DNA of 64,000 bases from contig JBBDYH010000107.1 of assembly GCA_040901795.1 (NCBI GenBank), forward strand, positions 35,937-99,936, in the 5' to 3' direction. The notes beneath the pieces were generated by a model. It had not been told where the DNA came from, ran no database searches, and saw only the letters and a program-made list of their open reading frames with translations. This document shows positions 1 to 9,500 of the stretch, piece by piece (within the stretch, counting starts at the first letter, position 1; each line of letters begins with the position of its first letter). The position numbers and the translations under genes were made by a program. This stretch comes from JBBDYH01 sp040901795 (GTDB lineage: Bacteria; Planctomycetota; Planctomycetia; Pirellulales; JALHPA01).

Positions 1-878
1 AGTCATACGATACCGCCGGCGAGTTATTCGAGCTGGCCATCAAGGCCAAGCCCGCCGACAAGGCCCAGTTGCTCTTGCGGTTTGGTCTGGAGCTGTTTTT
101 GGCGGAGAAGTTCAGCGAAGCGGCCCGCATCTTCCAGCGCGGGATCGACGAAAAGGCGTTGCCCCAGAGCAACCCGGCGTTTTACTTCTATCTGGCCGGC
201 GCGCTGGCGATGGACGGCAAGACCGACGAGGCGCTGGCCGCCGCGCGCACGGCGGCGGAGAAGAAGTCTGACGACCCGCGCTTCGAGAGCCGCGTTGCCT
301 GGATCTACTACCATGCCAAGCGTTACGACGAGGCCGTGGAGAGCTACCGTGCGCTGCTGAAGAAGTACGACACAAATTACGATTCATCGGACGTGCGATC
401 GGTCGTGCACGATACCCGGCTGATCCTGTCGAACATTGCCGTCCTGCAAGAGAAGCTGGCGGAGGCCGAGGAGTGGATCGAGCAGGTGCTCGACGAGTTT
501 CCCGACGACACCGGCGCGCTCAACGACCTGGGTTACCTTTGGGCGGACCAGAACAAACGGCTGCAGCGGGCGCAGCGGATGATCCGCCGCGCCGTGGAGG
601 CCGAACCCGACAATGCCGCCTATCGCGATAGTCTCGGCTGGGTGCTGTACCGCTTAGGGGAGTATCAAGCAGCGGCGGTCGAACAGAAAAAAGCGGTCGA
701 GCTGTCGAAATCCAAAGAGCGGGAGTCGGACGGCGTGATGTACGATCACCTTGGCGACATCCACGCCGCGCTAGGGCAAACGGACGAGGCGGCGGCCGCC
801 TGGCGCGAAGCGGCTACCGCCTTCGAGAAAGCAGGCGAAAAGGATAAGCTGGAGGTAGTGAAGAAGAAGTTGGAGTAG
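1..878 (+). CDS. TPR-repeat protein, 5' end outside the window
   Basis: The reading frame is open from the first bases of the window (first full codon at base 3), so the N-terminus lies upstream. The visible part, about 291 residues, is a chain of helical pairs with tetratricopeptide spacing. Examples are a block around LGYLWADQN and one around YRDSLGWVLYRLGEYQAA, which match the TPR consensus of W/LGxxxY then A. TPR arrays are protein-protein scaffolds and no catalytic domain is visible here. The C-terminus is rich in Lys and Glu (KDKLEVVKKKLE). YebC follows on the same strand after 88 bases that contain a small palindrome. The family is secure and the specific role is unknown. Confidence 0.8.
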   Translation, partial: SYDTAGELFELAIKAKPADKAQLLLRFGLELFLAEKFSEAARIFQRGIDEKALPQSNPAFYFYLAGALAMDGKTDEALAAARTAAEKKSDDPRFESRVAWIYYHAKRYDEAVESYRALLKKYDTNYDSSDVRSVVHDTRLILSNIAVLQEKLAEAEEWIEQVLDEFPDDTGALNDLGYLWADQNKRLQRAQRMIRRAVEAEPDNAAYRDSLGWVLYRLGEYQAAAVEQKKAVELSKSKERESDGVMYDHLGDIHAALGQTDEAAAAWREAATAFEKAGEKDKLEVVKKKLE

Positions 879-888
879 GGATGCCAAC

Positions 889-919
889 GTAGCGGAACTC
901 GCCAGAGTTCCGGCGAATC
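889..919. repeat. Short palindromic repeat, GTAGCGGAA..CGCCAGA family
   Basis: The stretch reads GTAGCGGAACTCGCCAGAG and then TTCCGGCG, so GGAACTC pairs with GAGTTCC. The same unit occurs twice at 55439-55486 with AATT in place of ACTC, which shows compensating changes in both arms. It sits between the TPR gene and yebC. Confidence 0.6.
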
Positions 920-966
920 AACCCGAGGTCTGGCGACTTCGGCCACAAACAAAACGGTAGCTATCC

Positions 967-1722
967 ATGGCCGGTCATTCCCATTGGGCGAACATCTCCC
1001 GCAAGAAAGCGATCATCGACAACAAGCGCGGCAAGCTGTGGAGCAAGCTGGCCAAGGCGATCATCGTGGCGGCCAAGGGGGGCGGCGGCGACCCCGGTAT
1101 GAACCTCCGGCTGCGCTACGCCATTGAAGACGCCAAGGCCGTCAGCATGCCCAAGGACAACATTCAGCGGGCGATTCGGACCGGCACCGGCGAGCTCGAG
1201 GGGGGAAACTTTGAAGAGACCCTCTACGAGGGTTACGGTCCCGGGGGCGTGGCGGTAATGTGCGAGATCCTCACCGACAACCGCAATCGCACAGCCCCCG
1301 AAATTCGCAAGATCTTCGAGTTGAACGGTGGCAAGCTCGGCAGCACCGGCTGCGTGGCGTATCTCTTCGAGCGTAAGGGTGTGTTCGTCGTCGCGGCCGA
1401 GAAGATCGACGAGGACCGGCTGCTGGAGATAGCGCTGGAAGCCGGCGCGGACGATGTGAAAGCGGATGGAGACAAGTTCGAGGTCATTTCCTCACCCGAT
1501 GTCTTTGGTCCGGTTGGCGAGGCGCTTCGCGCCGCGGGAATCGAGCCAGAATCAAGTCAGATCCAACGCCTACCCACCTCGACCGTGGATGTCGAAGATC
1601 CCGACACCGCCCGCCAGGTGCTGAAACTGATGGAGACGCTCGACAACCACGAGGATGTGCAAAGCGTCACGGCGAATTTCAATATTCCCGAGGAAGCCAT
1701 GGCCCAAATCGGGGCGGGTTAG
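967..1722 (+). CDS. yebC: YebC/PmpR-family DNA-binding regulator
   Basis: The 251-residue product begins with the family signature MAGHSHWANISRKKAIIDNK. It also carries the SMPKDNIQRAIRTGTG and EGYGPGGVAVMCEILTDN motifs of the TACO1/YebC/PmpR family and has that family's usual length. Family members bind DNA or act at the ribosome on polyproline stalls, so the exact mode here is not settled by sequence. The start is fixed by the conserved first residues. Upstream is a TPR gene and downstream a small two-gene module, all on the + strand. The assignment to the family is very secure. Confidence 0.96.
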   Translation: MAGHSHWANISRKKAIIDNKRGKLWSKLAKAIIVAAKGGGGDPGMNLRLRYAIEDAKAVSMPKDNIQRAIRTGTGELEGGNFEETLYEGYGPGGVAVMCEILTDNRNRTAPEIRKIFELNGGKLGSTGCVAYLFERKGVFVVAAEKIDEDRLLEIALEAGADDVKADGDKFEVISSPDVFGPVGEALRAAGIEPESSQIQRLPTSTVDVEDPDTARQVLKLMETLDNHEDVQSVTANFNIPEEAMAQIGAG

Positions 1723-1773
1723 TATGAAACTGTAGTAAAACGTCCCCCTTTTATGTCAAAAGAGGACTTCAAC

Positions 1774-2043
1774 ATGGCTACCACCCACTATGCGCCTGGC
1801 GAAGTGGTTCGACGAGGGCAAGACTTATATGAACGGAATATCCGCGCGCGGGTCGAACCCGAAAACAAGGGCAAGATGCTGGCCATTGATGTAGACTCCG
1901 GTGAATACAGCCTGGCCGACGACAGCCTTACCGCGCTGGACCAGATCAAGGCTAAGAGTCCTGACGCCTCGGTCTACATTCTCCGCGTTGGTTTTCCCAC
2001 GGCGGTCAAGATCGGAGCGGGCCGCGGTCCGAAATCGTCATGA
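1774..2043 (+). CDS. Small conserved protein preceding an aspartic protease gene
   Basis: An 89-residue acidic protein. I chose the ATG at 1774 over the in-frame ATG at 1753 because AAGAGGA lies 7 bases before 1774, while no ribosome site precedes 1753. Features are ATTHYAPGEVVRRGQDLYE near the start and a central YSLADDSLTALDQ segment. There is no signal peptide or membrane segment. Its stop overlaps the start of the next gene (ATGA at 2040-2043), so the two are probably translationally coupled. The pairing of a small cytosolic protein with a clan AA protease resembles a toxin/antitoxin-like or maturation pair, but this is inference. Function unknown. Confidence 0.7.
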   Translation: MATTHYAPGEVVRRGQDLYERNIRARVEPENKGKMLAIDVDSGEYSLADDSLTALDQIKAKSPDASVYILRVGFPTAVKIGAGRGPKSS

Positions 2044-2513
2044 TCCGCGGCGTGGTGACGCCCGAGCGAGAAGCCGTTGTCAGCCTTGACTTGCATGGTC
2101 CTGACGACAACGACGAGCAAGTCGACGCGGTCATTGATACCGGCTTCAATGACTTTCTCACACTGCCACCGCAGTTGGTTTCGGCACTTAACTTGCCCTT
2201 TGCCGCATCGACTAAGAACCGCTAACAATAGTAACCCGACGCGTAAGCGAGGCCGAATCTGCCGGTTCCTCGCTCACGCTTCGGGTTACTGTGTGCCAGT
2301 TGTGTTAGCGGTTCTAAGGCTAAACTCGCAGATGGCAGCATCGTAGAAGCGCCTTATTACCGGGCGAAGGTGATGTGGGATGGAACAACGCGAGACGTTT
2401 TGATTCTCGCTCTTGAGGGCGCGCCGCTCGTCGGCATGTCGCTCCTGTATGGCTACGACTTGCACATTCAAGTTCGTGAATCGGGCACGGTAACTATAGC
2501 GGCGGCGGATTGA
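2040..2513 (+). pseudogene. Clan AA retropepsin-like aspartic protease, split by a palindromic insertion
   Basis: The first half encodes the aspartyl protease signature VDAVIDTGFNDFLTLPPQLV, with Asp-Thr-Gly followed by the usual hydrophobic psi loop. It then runs into TAA at 2223 inside a 101-bp palindromic element. The missing half resumes at 2316 in the same frame with KAKLADGSIVEAPYY, then LEGAPLVGMSLLYGYDLHIQ, the typical C-terminal half of this family, and ends at TGA 2511-2513. Removing 102 bases (the element plus one duplicated A) restores a continuous protein of about 123 residues. The gene was intact before the insertion. Whether the short product made now has any role is unknown. 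Confidence 0.85.
2215..2315. repeat. Palindromic element R1, copy 1 (AGAACCGCTAAC ends), inside the protease gene
   Basis: This 101-bp element has terminal inverted repeats AGAACCGCTAAC and GTTAGCGGTTCT. Its inner arms are GTAACCCGACGCGTAAGCGA and TCGCTCACGCTTCGGGTTAC. Sister copies are at 41581-41678 and 44540-44640, and a decayed one is at 49871-49952. It carries no coding capacity. The flanks suggest at most a 1-2 base duplication at the target. Confidence 0.85.
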
Positions 2514-2600
2514 TTCTCGTGCCTCGGCGAAAAACGGTGGAAAACAGGACGGAAGGCCGTCGTACTTTTGAACTCCGAAACCCGAACACTCAACCCTCGC

Positions 2601-4325
2601 TCAATCCTTCCCCTTGTGCTCGACCTGCGGCCAGTAAGTGTCCCAGGCGTAGTCGGGACTGTTATCCTGATCGTGGCACTGCACGCAGAGATTCTTCTTG
2701 GCCTCCTCCTTGGTGACGCGCATCGAGAGCTGCAGCGCCTTGAGCTCCTTGTCGGTCACATCGATCTCGCCGAGCTGAGCGGCGGCGTGGCGTGCGCCGG
2801 GGCCGTGACAGTTTTCGCAACCGTTGGAGTGCAGGTGTTTTTGCTTCAGCTCCAGGTAACCGCTCGCAAACGGGAAGTAGCCTTGCGGATCCCAGCCGGT
2901 CACGTGGCAGCTTAAGCACTCCGGATCGTAATGCCGCGGCGGCGATAGCTTGACGATTGTTTCGGTGGCGTGTGCGTGGGGAGTTTTTTCCCACACAGCC
3001 ATCGCCTTGGTGTGGCACTCGCCGCACGTTGCTGAGCCGATGAAATTCTGCCCTTGCGTATGCTTCGGCAATCCGGTTGGAGGGACGAGATTCAGACCCG
3101 CCAGGCCGAGCGCCTGGAGCTGGTCCTGGTACGAGACCATGACCTGCTGCATGTCCGCCGATTCGCCGAAGCGGGCATCAAGCGGCACGCGCTGATAGCG
3201 CTGGGGCGTCTGGCGGTCGTCGTACAGGCCGAGGACGACGCAGTACATCCCTTTGTGACCGACCTCGATCAACTGCGTTCGTTTGCCAATCTTTTTGGCC
3301 TGTGCCGGAGGCTCGTCAGCGCCGCCGGTCGTCACCACGTAGTCGAACTGACCGAATTTCTCGGCCAACTCGGTGGCTTCCTTCAGCGTGGAGTGCGCCA
3401 GCAGAATCAGCTTGTCGGGTCGCTGCTTCTGGACTATAGGCAACGTCTCGGCGATCGCATTGGCAGCCGGTTTGAACTGCACTTCGGGATTGTTGACCTG
3501 TCGCTGATCTTGCTGGCCGATGACCGCCAACACGCCGAACCGCATGCCGCCGGCTTCCACGATCTGGTGACGTGCGACCAGCGGGTCGTCAAAGCTGACG
3601 AGCGCGGCGTTGGTCGCCACAAACGGGCTCGGCTTGTTTTCCTCGACCGAAGTCACCGCGCTGATCAACTCGGTAAGCGACAGCCGCAGGTCCGCGCCGC
3701 CAAAGGTGACGGCGCCGTAGTTCATCGTCTTGAGCGCCTCAACCGCCGCAGCAAATTTCAACTCCTGCTGGCGGCCGTAGCGTTTGACCAGACCGCCCGC
3801 GTCGAACGACGCCACCGGCCAGCCGTCGGCTTGCATCCGCTTGATCAACTGATGCCGGCGGCTGAGGCCACCCTTCTGGTTTTCGAGGCCGGCGCAACCA
3901 CACGGCTCAATGTAGCCGTCTTGCGCGCCCGAAAAGAGCAACGCGACCTTCGGCTTGGGCCATTTCTCGAAGATCGGCCCGTTAAGTTTTTCGGGATCGA
4001 CGTGGTCCTTGCCGTAGGTTCCGTCGGCATTCTGTGCATCGGCGCGTTTTTGGGCGGTGCTTGATTGGACCGAGACTGGTTGATCCGCAGCGTTCGTGAC
4101 CGGCTTGGCGACGACGGTCGGAATCAGCAGGGATCGTTCCCCGGATGCAGTCTGAGCCGACTTAGACTGCGACTCGTTGGCGGAGCCGGCGTGGCTTGGT
4201 TTCGCCGAAACAGGCCGGCTCGACGTCGGAGATTTCGAACATCCGACGGCCAGCGCGCTGCAGGCGACAAGCAGGCACCGGGATATCCATCGTAACCAAC
4301 GATTGTGCGGCAACTGGTAAAGCAT
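2601..4325 (-). CDS. Exported tetraheme cytochrome c with N-terminal phosphoesterase-like domain
   Basis: About 574 residues from ATG at 4325, which has a purine-rich site (AGAGGGA) just upstream. An in-frame start at 4376 is possible but would put residues ahead of the signal peptide. The N-terminus is hydrophobic and ends in LAVGC, a lipobox. Residues about 120-400 resemble a 5'-nucleotidase/UshA-type fold (VALLFSGAQDGYIEPCGC, then FDAGG). Four CxxCH heme motifs follow at about 432, 468, 501 and 545 (CGECH, CLSCH, CENCH, CVQCH), in the style of cytochrome c554. It probably carries electrons on the outer side of the membrane. Whether the phosphoesterase-like part is active is unclear. A DUF1573 gene lies just upstream. 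Confidence 0.82.
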   Translation of the reverse strand: MLYQLPHNRWLRWISRCLLVACSALAVGCSKSPTSSRPVSAKPSHAGSANESQSKSAQTASGERSLLIPTVVAKPVTNAADQPVSVQSSTAQKRADAQNADGTYGKDHVDPEKLNGPIFEKWPKPKVALLFSGAQDGYIEPCGCAGLENQKGGLSRRHQLIKRMQADGWPVASFDAGGLVKRYGRQQELKFAAAVEALKTMNYGAVTFGGADLRLSLTELISAVTSVEENKPSPFVATNAALVSFDDPLVARHQIVEAGGMRFGVLAVIGQQDQRQVNNPEVQFKPAANAIAETLPIVQKQRPDKLILLAHSTLKEATELAEKFGQFDYVVTTGGADEPPAQAKKIGKRTQLIEVGHKGMYCVVLGLYDDRQTPQRYQRVPLDARFGESADMQQVMVSYQDQLQALGLAGLNLVPPTGLPKHTQGQNFIGSATCGECHTKAMAVWEKTPHAHATETIVKLSPPRHYDPECLSCHVTGWDPQGYFPFASGYLELKQKHLHSNGCENCHGPGARHAAAQLGEIDVTDKELKALQLSMRVTKEEAKKNLCVQCHDQDNSPDYAWDTYWPQVEHKGKD

Positions 4326-4406
4326 CAGATCCCTCTGAAAAGTCTTATCCGTGATATTTGCGCTATCCGCGGTCAAAAAGCCAACCCTCGGCGGCTCTAC
4401 AGTTCA

Positions 4407-5576
4407 CTATTTCCCGACGGTGAAGTTGACGTAAATCTGCAATCGCGGCGTCGTGGGATGTCCCGTGTCCAACTCGATCTTTCCGAATGGTCGTTCGATC
4501 GTGTTGTTATGATCGCCGGGCGGAGCGTTGGGCGGGACTTCGATCGTGAAGGGAATTTTTACCACAGACTGACCAGGCACAGGTTCCGGCTCGCCAAAGT
4601 CGACCTTCAGGAAATCGGGCTCGACCGAGCGAACCTTCAACTTTACCTCATCGCGGTGCTCTCCCTTGACCAGCAGGTGCATTCCACGGGAGCGGGCGCC
4701 CTGTTGTCGCTCGATGGCGCCCAAGCTCAACAGACCGAACTCGTCATGCCACGCGGCGGGACCAACAATCGAAATGTCTCCTATGACGCTGCCTTCAATC
4801 GGCACCTCGACGGTCGGCTGGCCCGGCACGTCCAACGAGAGGCGGATTCTCTGTCGAAGCGGGCCTAAGGGCAAGCCGGGTTTAACGCTAACGTTCAGAA
4901 TTTTTCCGGCTTTAGCCCCTTCTACCTCAGCCACTTGGTCTGCCGGCATTTCCTCCGTTCGCAACTCGAAGAATTTCGCCAGCGGGCCGCCGGCGAATTC
5001 ATGCTTCACGACGTCGAATTGATCGCTCTCGAAGGAGTAGAGGCGCAACATGCCCTTCGCGCCCTCCCCAACGTTAACGGGCGAGCTGAAGATCAATTCG
5101 GAGGGGACGATCTTGTGCGAGCGGCTCACGCGGCCTTCGATTGTCAGAGTGAGATACGGTCGACTCGGATCATTCGTCCGGATCGTGGCGCTATGGCGAA
5201 AGTGCTCATCGGGGCTACCGCTCCATTCCAGTTCCACCCCGGCTGACTCGCCAGGCTCAAGGCGGTCGTCTTTCAAGTTGCTCAAGGTGCATTTGCAGGT
5301 CGTGCTGCCCTTCGCCAAGGTCAAGGGTGCATCGCCTTGGTTGCGGATTTGGAACGTGTGCGACTTCTTGGTATCCTGCTCCATGAATCCAAAGTTGAAG
5401 GTGTCGCTGCCAACTACAACCGCCTTGGGAAGCGGCCCAGAATTAACCCCTGCGCCGTCGTCGGCTAACTGGGCCGGGGCTTGAGAATAAGGACCTAACT
5501 CGGCCCAGGTAAGGCCGACTCCCAGCGCGATGCCCAGCAGTGCGGCTACCAGTGCGATGGTCAACGTCGAACGCAT
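4407..5576 (-). CDS. DUF1573 exported Ig-like protein
   Basis: A 389-residue protein with an N-terminal signal or anchor helix (MRSTLTIALVAALLGIALG). The DUF1573 core is recognisable at about 55-130: FNFGFMEQDTKKSHTFQIRN, then a TTCKCTL segment and LEPGESAGVELEW. This is a beta-sandwich family, common in Bacteroidetes and planctomycetes, placed outside the cytoplasmic membrane. A second beta-rich region follows. It lies 81 bases upstream of the tetraheme cytochrome on the same strand, so the two may be co-transcribed. No enzymatic motif is seen. Function unknown beyond likely extracytoplasmic binding. Confidence 0.85.
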   Translation of the reverse strand: MRSTLTIALVAALLGIALGVGLTWAELGPYSQAPAQLADDGAGVNSGPLPKAVVVGSDTFNFGFMEQDTKKSHTFQIRNQGDAPLTLAKGSTTCKCTLSNLKDDRLEPGESAGVELEWSGSPDEHFRHSATIRTNDPSRPYLTLTIEGRVSRSHKIVPSELIFSSPVNVGEGAKGMLRLYSFESDQFDVVKHEFAGGPLAKFFELRTEEMPADQVAEVEGAKAGKILNVSVKPGLPLGPLRQRIRLSLDVPGQPTVEVPIEGSVIGDISIVGPAAWHDEFGLLSLGAIERQQGARSRGMHLLVKGEHRDEVKLKVRSVEPDFLKVDFGEPEPVPGQSVVKIPFTIEVPPNAPPGDHNNTIERPFGKIELDTGHPTTPRLQIYVNFTVGK

Positions 5577-5648
5577 TGTTCTACCTCTAGATCGGTATGC
5601 GAACCCAGACGGCGTCTCTTGCCAATCTAGGCCAACGAGCCCGCTTCA

Positions 5649-6209
5649 TCAACCGCCCTTGAGACGGTCTCGCACTTGCGAGAAGAACCGCTGGTAATCG
5701 GCGCGGCGATAGTCCGGGAATGTCCACTCGTGATGCTCCCAGCGTCCATGGCGGAAGAACAGCGTGATTTCGGCGAAGATGCCGTCGCGCAGATAGATCC
5801 GGTGCGCATGGTCCTTGGTCGAGGCGAGCACCAATTTGGCCGTCGTTAGATAACCGGGGTCGAGGTTTAACGGCCGCGTTTCAGTAATCGGGCTGCCAGC
5901 GTCGCCCAGAACCTCGCCCCGCTGGGCCGCCGAGGTGAACTCATCCTCCCAGCGGTTCGCGAGCCGCTTGACCGCGGCGAGGTTTGCCGGATCAAAGGGC
6001 GCCGTAAACGACCAAAAGATCTTCTTCAACCCCGAACCCATCGTGGGCTGGTAATAATCCGTTTCGCTGAAGTCAAACGGATCGCTGGCCAGGCCGATAG
6101 GCGCCCATGCGTCCATCGCTCGCTCACGTGCCCAGTCGAGAGCCGACCTATGCCGGCTGAACGCGGCCAAAAGCAAGAGCGCCGCAGGATGGGGGGTATA
6201 CCGCGCCAT
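5649..6209 (-). CDS. DUF4416 family protein
   Basis: A 186-residue soluble protein starting at the ATG at 6209, in the sequence MARYTPHPAALLLLAAFSRH. The family features are FDFSETDYYQPTMGSGLKK near residue 45, NLDPGYLTTAKLVLASTKDH in the middle, and WTFPDYRRADYQRFF at the end. These match DUF4416, a short protein of unknown function found in planctomycetes and other anaerobe-related lineages. An upstream in-frame extension exists but has no ribosome site and low-complexity Arg/Ser composition, so I excluded it. It lies between the GlsB-like gene and the DUF1573 gene. Confidence 0.85.
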   Translation of the reverse strand: MARYTPHPAALLLLAAFSRHRSALDWARERAMDAWAPIGLASDPFDFSETDYYQPTMGSGLKKIFWSFTAPFDPANLAAVKRLANRWEDEFTSAAQRGEVLGDAGSPITETRPLNLDPGYLTTAKLVLASTKDHAHRIYLRDGIFAEITLFFRHGRWEHHEWTFPDYRRADYQRFFSQVRDRLKGG

Positions 6210-6246
6210 GACTCTCGCGCGCCTTTGCGAATGCCGCCGAACGACC

Positions 6247-6528
6247 CTAAACAGGCTTGCGACCACTTCGGCTGCCGGTCGCGTAGAGCGCCAGCCAAAC
6301 CACGATGAGCGCTCCCAGAATCGACATGATCCAGCCGGCGCCACGGAACGGACCCAACTCCGGATCATACCCAAGGAACCAGGAGACAAGGCCGCCCAAC
6401 ATCGATCCGCCGACGCCGAGGACCATCGTCATCAGCAGGCCCATTGGCTGCCGGCCGGGATAAAGCAGTCTGGCAATGGCGCCAACCACCAAACCGAACA
6501 CTGCCCACGTCAGGATTGACCAGATCAT
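6247..6528 (-). CDS. GlsB/YeaQ/YmgE-family small membrane protein
   Basis: A 93-residue protein with three hydrophobic helices and the family's glycine-rich pattern. It has GLVVGAIARLLYPGRQPMG in the first loop, LGVGGSMLGGLVSWFLG in the second helix and a final IMSILGALIVVWLALY helix. The family (transglycosylase-associated proteins in older naming) is linked to envelope stress in Firmicutes and proteobacteria, and the molecular role is unclear. Length is typical. Confidence 0.92.
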   Translation of the reverse strand: MIWSILTWAVFGLVVGAIARLLYPGRQPMGLLMTMVLGVGGSMLGGLVSWFLGYDPELGPFRGAGWIMSILGALIVVWLALYATGSRSGRKPV

Positions 6529-6591
6529 GGCGATTCTCCGTGCTGTAGTTCTTACCCGTCGCGGATGCTAGCAAATCCTGTTCCGCTATTG

Positions 6592-9500
6592 TCAACGACG
6601 GCTCTTCAGAAAGGCCAGTAAGTCGCCGAGTTCCTGCTCGGTCAACTGCTTATCCAAGCCGGCGGGCATGATGGAGATCTTACTGGGCTGCTGTTCTTCG
6701 ATGTCGGTTCGGGCGAGACGCAGCTCCTGATTCGGACCTGTCGCCAGCACGATTTCGTCGGCCGTCTCGCCATGGATCAAGCCGTTATGGCTCCGGCCGT
6801 CTTTGGTGACGACAACCGCCGACTCGTAACTTTGCACGAGGCTGATGCTGGGAAAGATGATGGATTCCAGCAAGTCGCGATCCGACCGCACCTTGCCGAT
6901 CGCGGTCAGATCGGGGCCGGTGCGTCCGCCGACGTAACCGATGGCGTGGCAGGCGAAGCAGGCGGTCTTGGCGTTGTGGAAGATTGCCTGTCCGCGGCGA
7001 ACGTCGCCGGTCGGGAGGCGTGCCAGCAATTGTTCCAACTCCGCGCGCTGCTGTTCGTAGTCCTTGTTAATCTCGGCAATCAAGCCTGCTGCTGCCCGGC
7101 GGACCGTTTCTCCGCACTTTTGCACAACCGGCAAAAGCATGTCGGCGCGGAGGTTGTCGCGTGCCGAGTTGCCGCTGAGCGCGGCAATCAGCGACAGGCC
7201 GACTTCATCGTCGTCGGTTTTGGCGAAGACGGGCAACAGCCGCTCGACTTCCAGCGGCCCGGCCTGCTCGATAATGCGGCACAAATGCAGCAGTTGCGGC
7301 TTGTCGAGCGAAGCGCGGGCGAGCGCCTCGGCGGCGTCGAGCCGTTCGTCCGTCGGCTGCTCCGGCGCAAGAGACGCCGTCACTTTGTCGAACACGGCCG
7401 TGCTAACCTTGCCGACCTTCGCCGGTGCGGCGGCCAGCGCCAGGACGCGAAACTTCCTGGCGAGCGATTCATCATTAGCAACCGCGACGAGCTCCGCGAT
7501 TAGCGCAGTTGCCTTCGCCGCTGGAATCTTCAGCCGCCGAATGCAGGCCAGCGTTTCGTCAAGCGACGAACCGCGCTGCCGCGTCCGTGCCACCAGAGCG
7601 TCGACCCAGGTGTCGGGCAGGTCCTTCAGCCGCGCTTGGGACATGGCGGCAAGCGCCGCTTGAACGGCAGCGTCGGGAGTCCCTGGGTTCGCGACCAGAT
7701 CCGAAAGCATTCGCTGCACGGTCGCTGACTTGGCCAGCTCGGCCGCATGGCGGACAAAGGCCTCTCGTTTTTCCGAATCGGCCTCGTCGAGCAGTTTTAT
7801 CCGCAAGAGGCCCGCCAATTGGTCACCCCATTCGGGATGCCGGCCGGCGATCCACCAGGCGGTCAGCCGCAGCGGCTCTGCTTCCGATTCCAGTTCACTC
7901 AGAACCGCGGCGGCAGGCAGTCGCGGACTCTTCATTTGATCGAGCGCGACGAGCGCCGCACGGCGCACGCGAACGTTATCGCTCGCGAGGGCCGCGACGA
8001 GCGGTTGCTCGGCGCCTATCTCGATGAGCGCGTACGTCAGCGAGTGTTCCAGCGCCCGGTCAGCAGCTTCAGCGAGGCAGGTGAGCAACGCGGGAATCGC
8101 GGTTGGATCGCCAATTCGGCCGAGCGCCTCGGCGGCGACGCGGCGGCTGTGCGGAAGCGGCTCTTGTAACATTCGGATCAGGGGCTCACGCGCCGCGCGG
8201 TCGCGCCGAACCGCAACGGCGTGCGCCGCCGTCTGGCGCACCGTCGGGTCACTGTCGGCCAGCGCCTTTCGCACGATGCGCTCGCCCGTGTCGATACGCA
8301 CCGCTGCCCACACCGCATTACGCCGCGCGACCGTCGATGCAGATTGAGACAGCTCATGATCGAGGGCCGAAACGGCTTTGTCGCCCAAATCGGCGAGCGT
8401 CTCAATCGCGCGACGTTGGACTGCGGGGCGAGCGTCGCCCAACAGCTCAACCAGTGAACCTGGCGGGAGCTCGGACCAATTCAGCGTTTGGCCGCGCGGA
8501 TCAGCAACCTTCGCTGCGCCGTCGCGGCGAATGCGGTAAATCGCGCCCAGCACGTCCGGCTTATCGAGTTGCGAGGTCGGGCAACAGAGCTTATACCAGC
8601 CGCCGGTGTCGATCACCAACAAACTGCCGTCGGCATCTTCGAAAACATCGGTGGGATGGAAATCGAGGTTGTCGCTGACCAGAAAATCTTCATCGCGCGT
8701 ACGATAGGTGGCGCCGTCGGGCAAAAGCACGTGCCGTGTAATCTTCCGCAGGTTAAAGAGCGCTGTGAAAACGTTGTGTTGATAATCCTCACCAAACGAT
8801 TTGGACTCGTAAAGCGCGAGTCCACACGGCGCCGCCGGACCAAGCTGCGAGAGCACCGGCAGCAGGTCCGGCGATGTCCAGACGTGCTCATGAATGACGT
8901 CGTGGTCCTTGCCGTAGACGCCGCCGTAGATGGCATGAATCAATCCATCGCGTTGCCCGCCGCCAGGGTGCTGAAAGAAAGTGCAACTGAAGATCCGCTC
9001 CCCCTTGGGAGTGAAAACGACGTCGACCGGGTTATCCATGCCGCCAGTCATCACTGGCTCGATCCCCGTGCCGTCGGGGCGAGCGCGAAAGATATGCGAC
9101 GCGCGTGTCACCAACGGTGCCCGGCCGGGCCGCTCGTACGTCTGCTTAGCGAAGGCGCCTTTGGCCCAATAGATCCAGCCGTCGCGGCCGAGGTACGGGC
9201 CGTGCAAGTCGTTGGCACACCCGGTCAGCGTCTTGCCGGCGAACCATTCAACACGCTCGTCGGCCACGCCGTCGTCGTCCGTATCGGTGAGCTTCCAGAT
9301 GCTCGGCGGCGCTGCCACGTAGAGCGAGCCGCGGTACCACATCGTCCCTTCCGGAAACATCATCTGATCGGCAAAAACGGTGCTCTTGTCGAACCGACCA
9401 TCGCCGTCCGTGTCTTCCAGTCGCACGATTCGGTGTGGTTTCTTGGCGAGTTGCACCTCCACTTTTTCGTTCGAACCCGACGAGTCCGCCACGTAGAGCC

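Noticed and set aside
3054..4064. Open frame of 336 codons on the + strand
   Set aside because: Antisense to the tetraheme cytochrome gene, with no domain motif.
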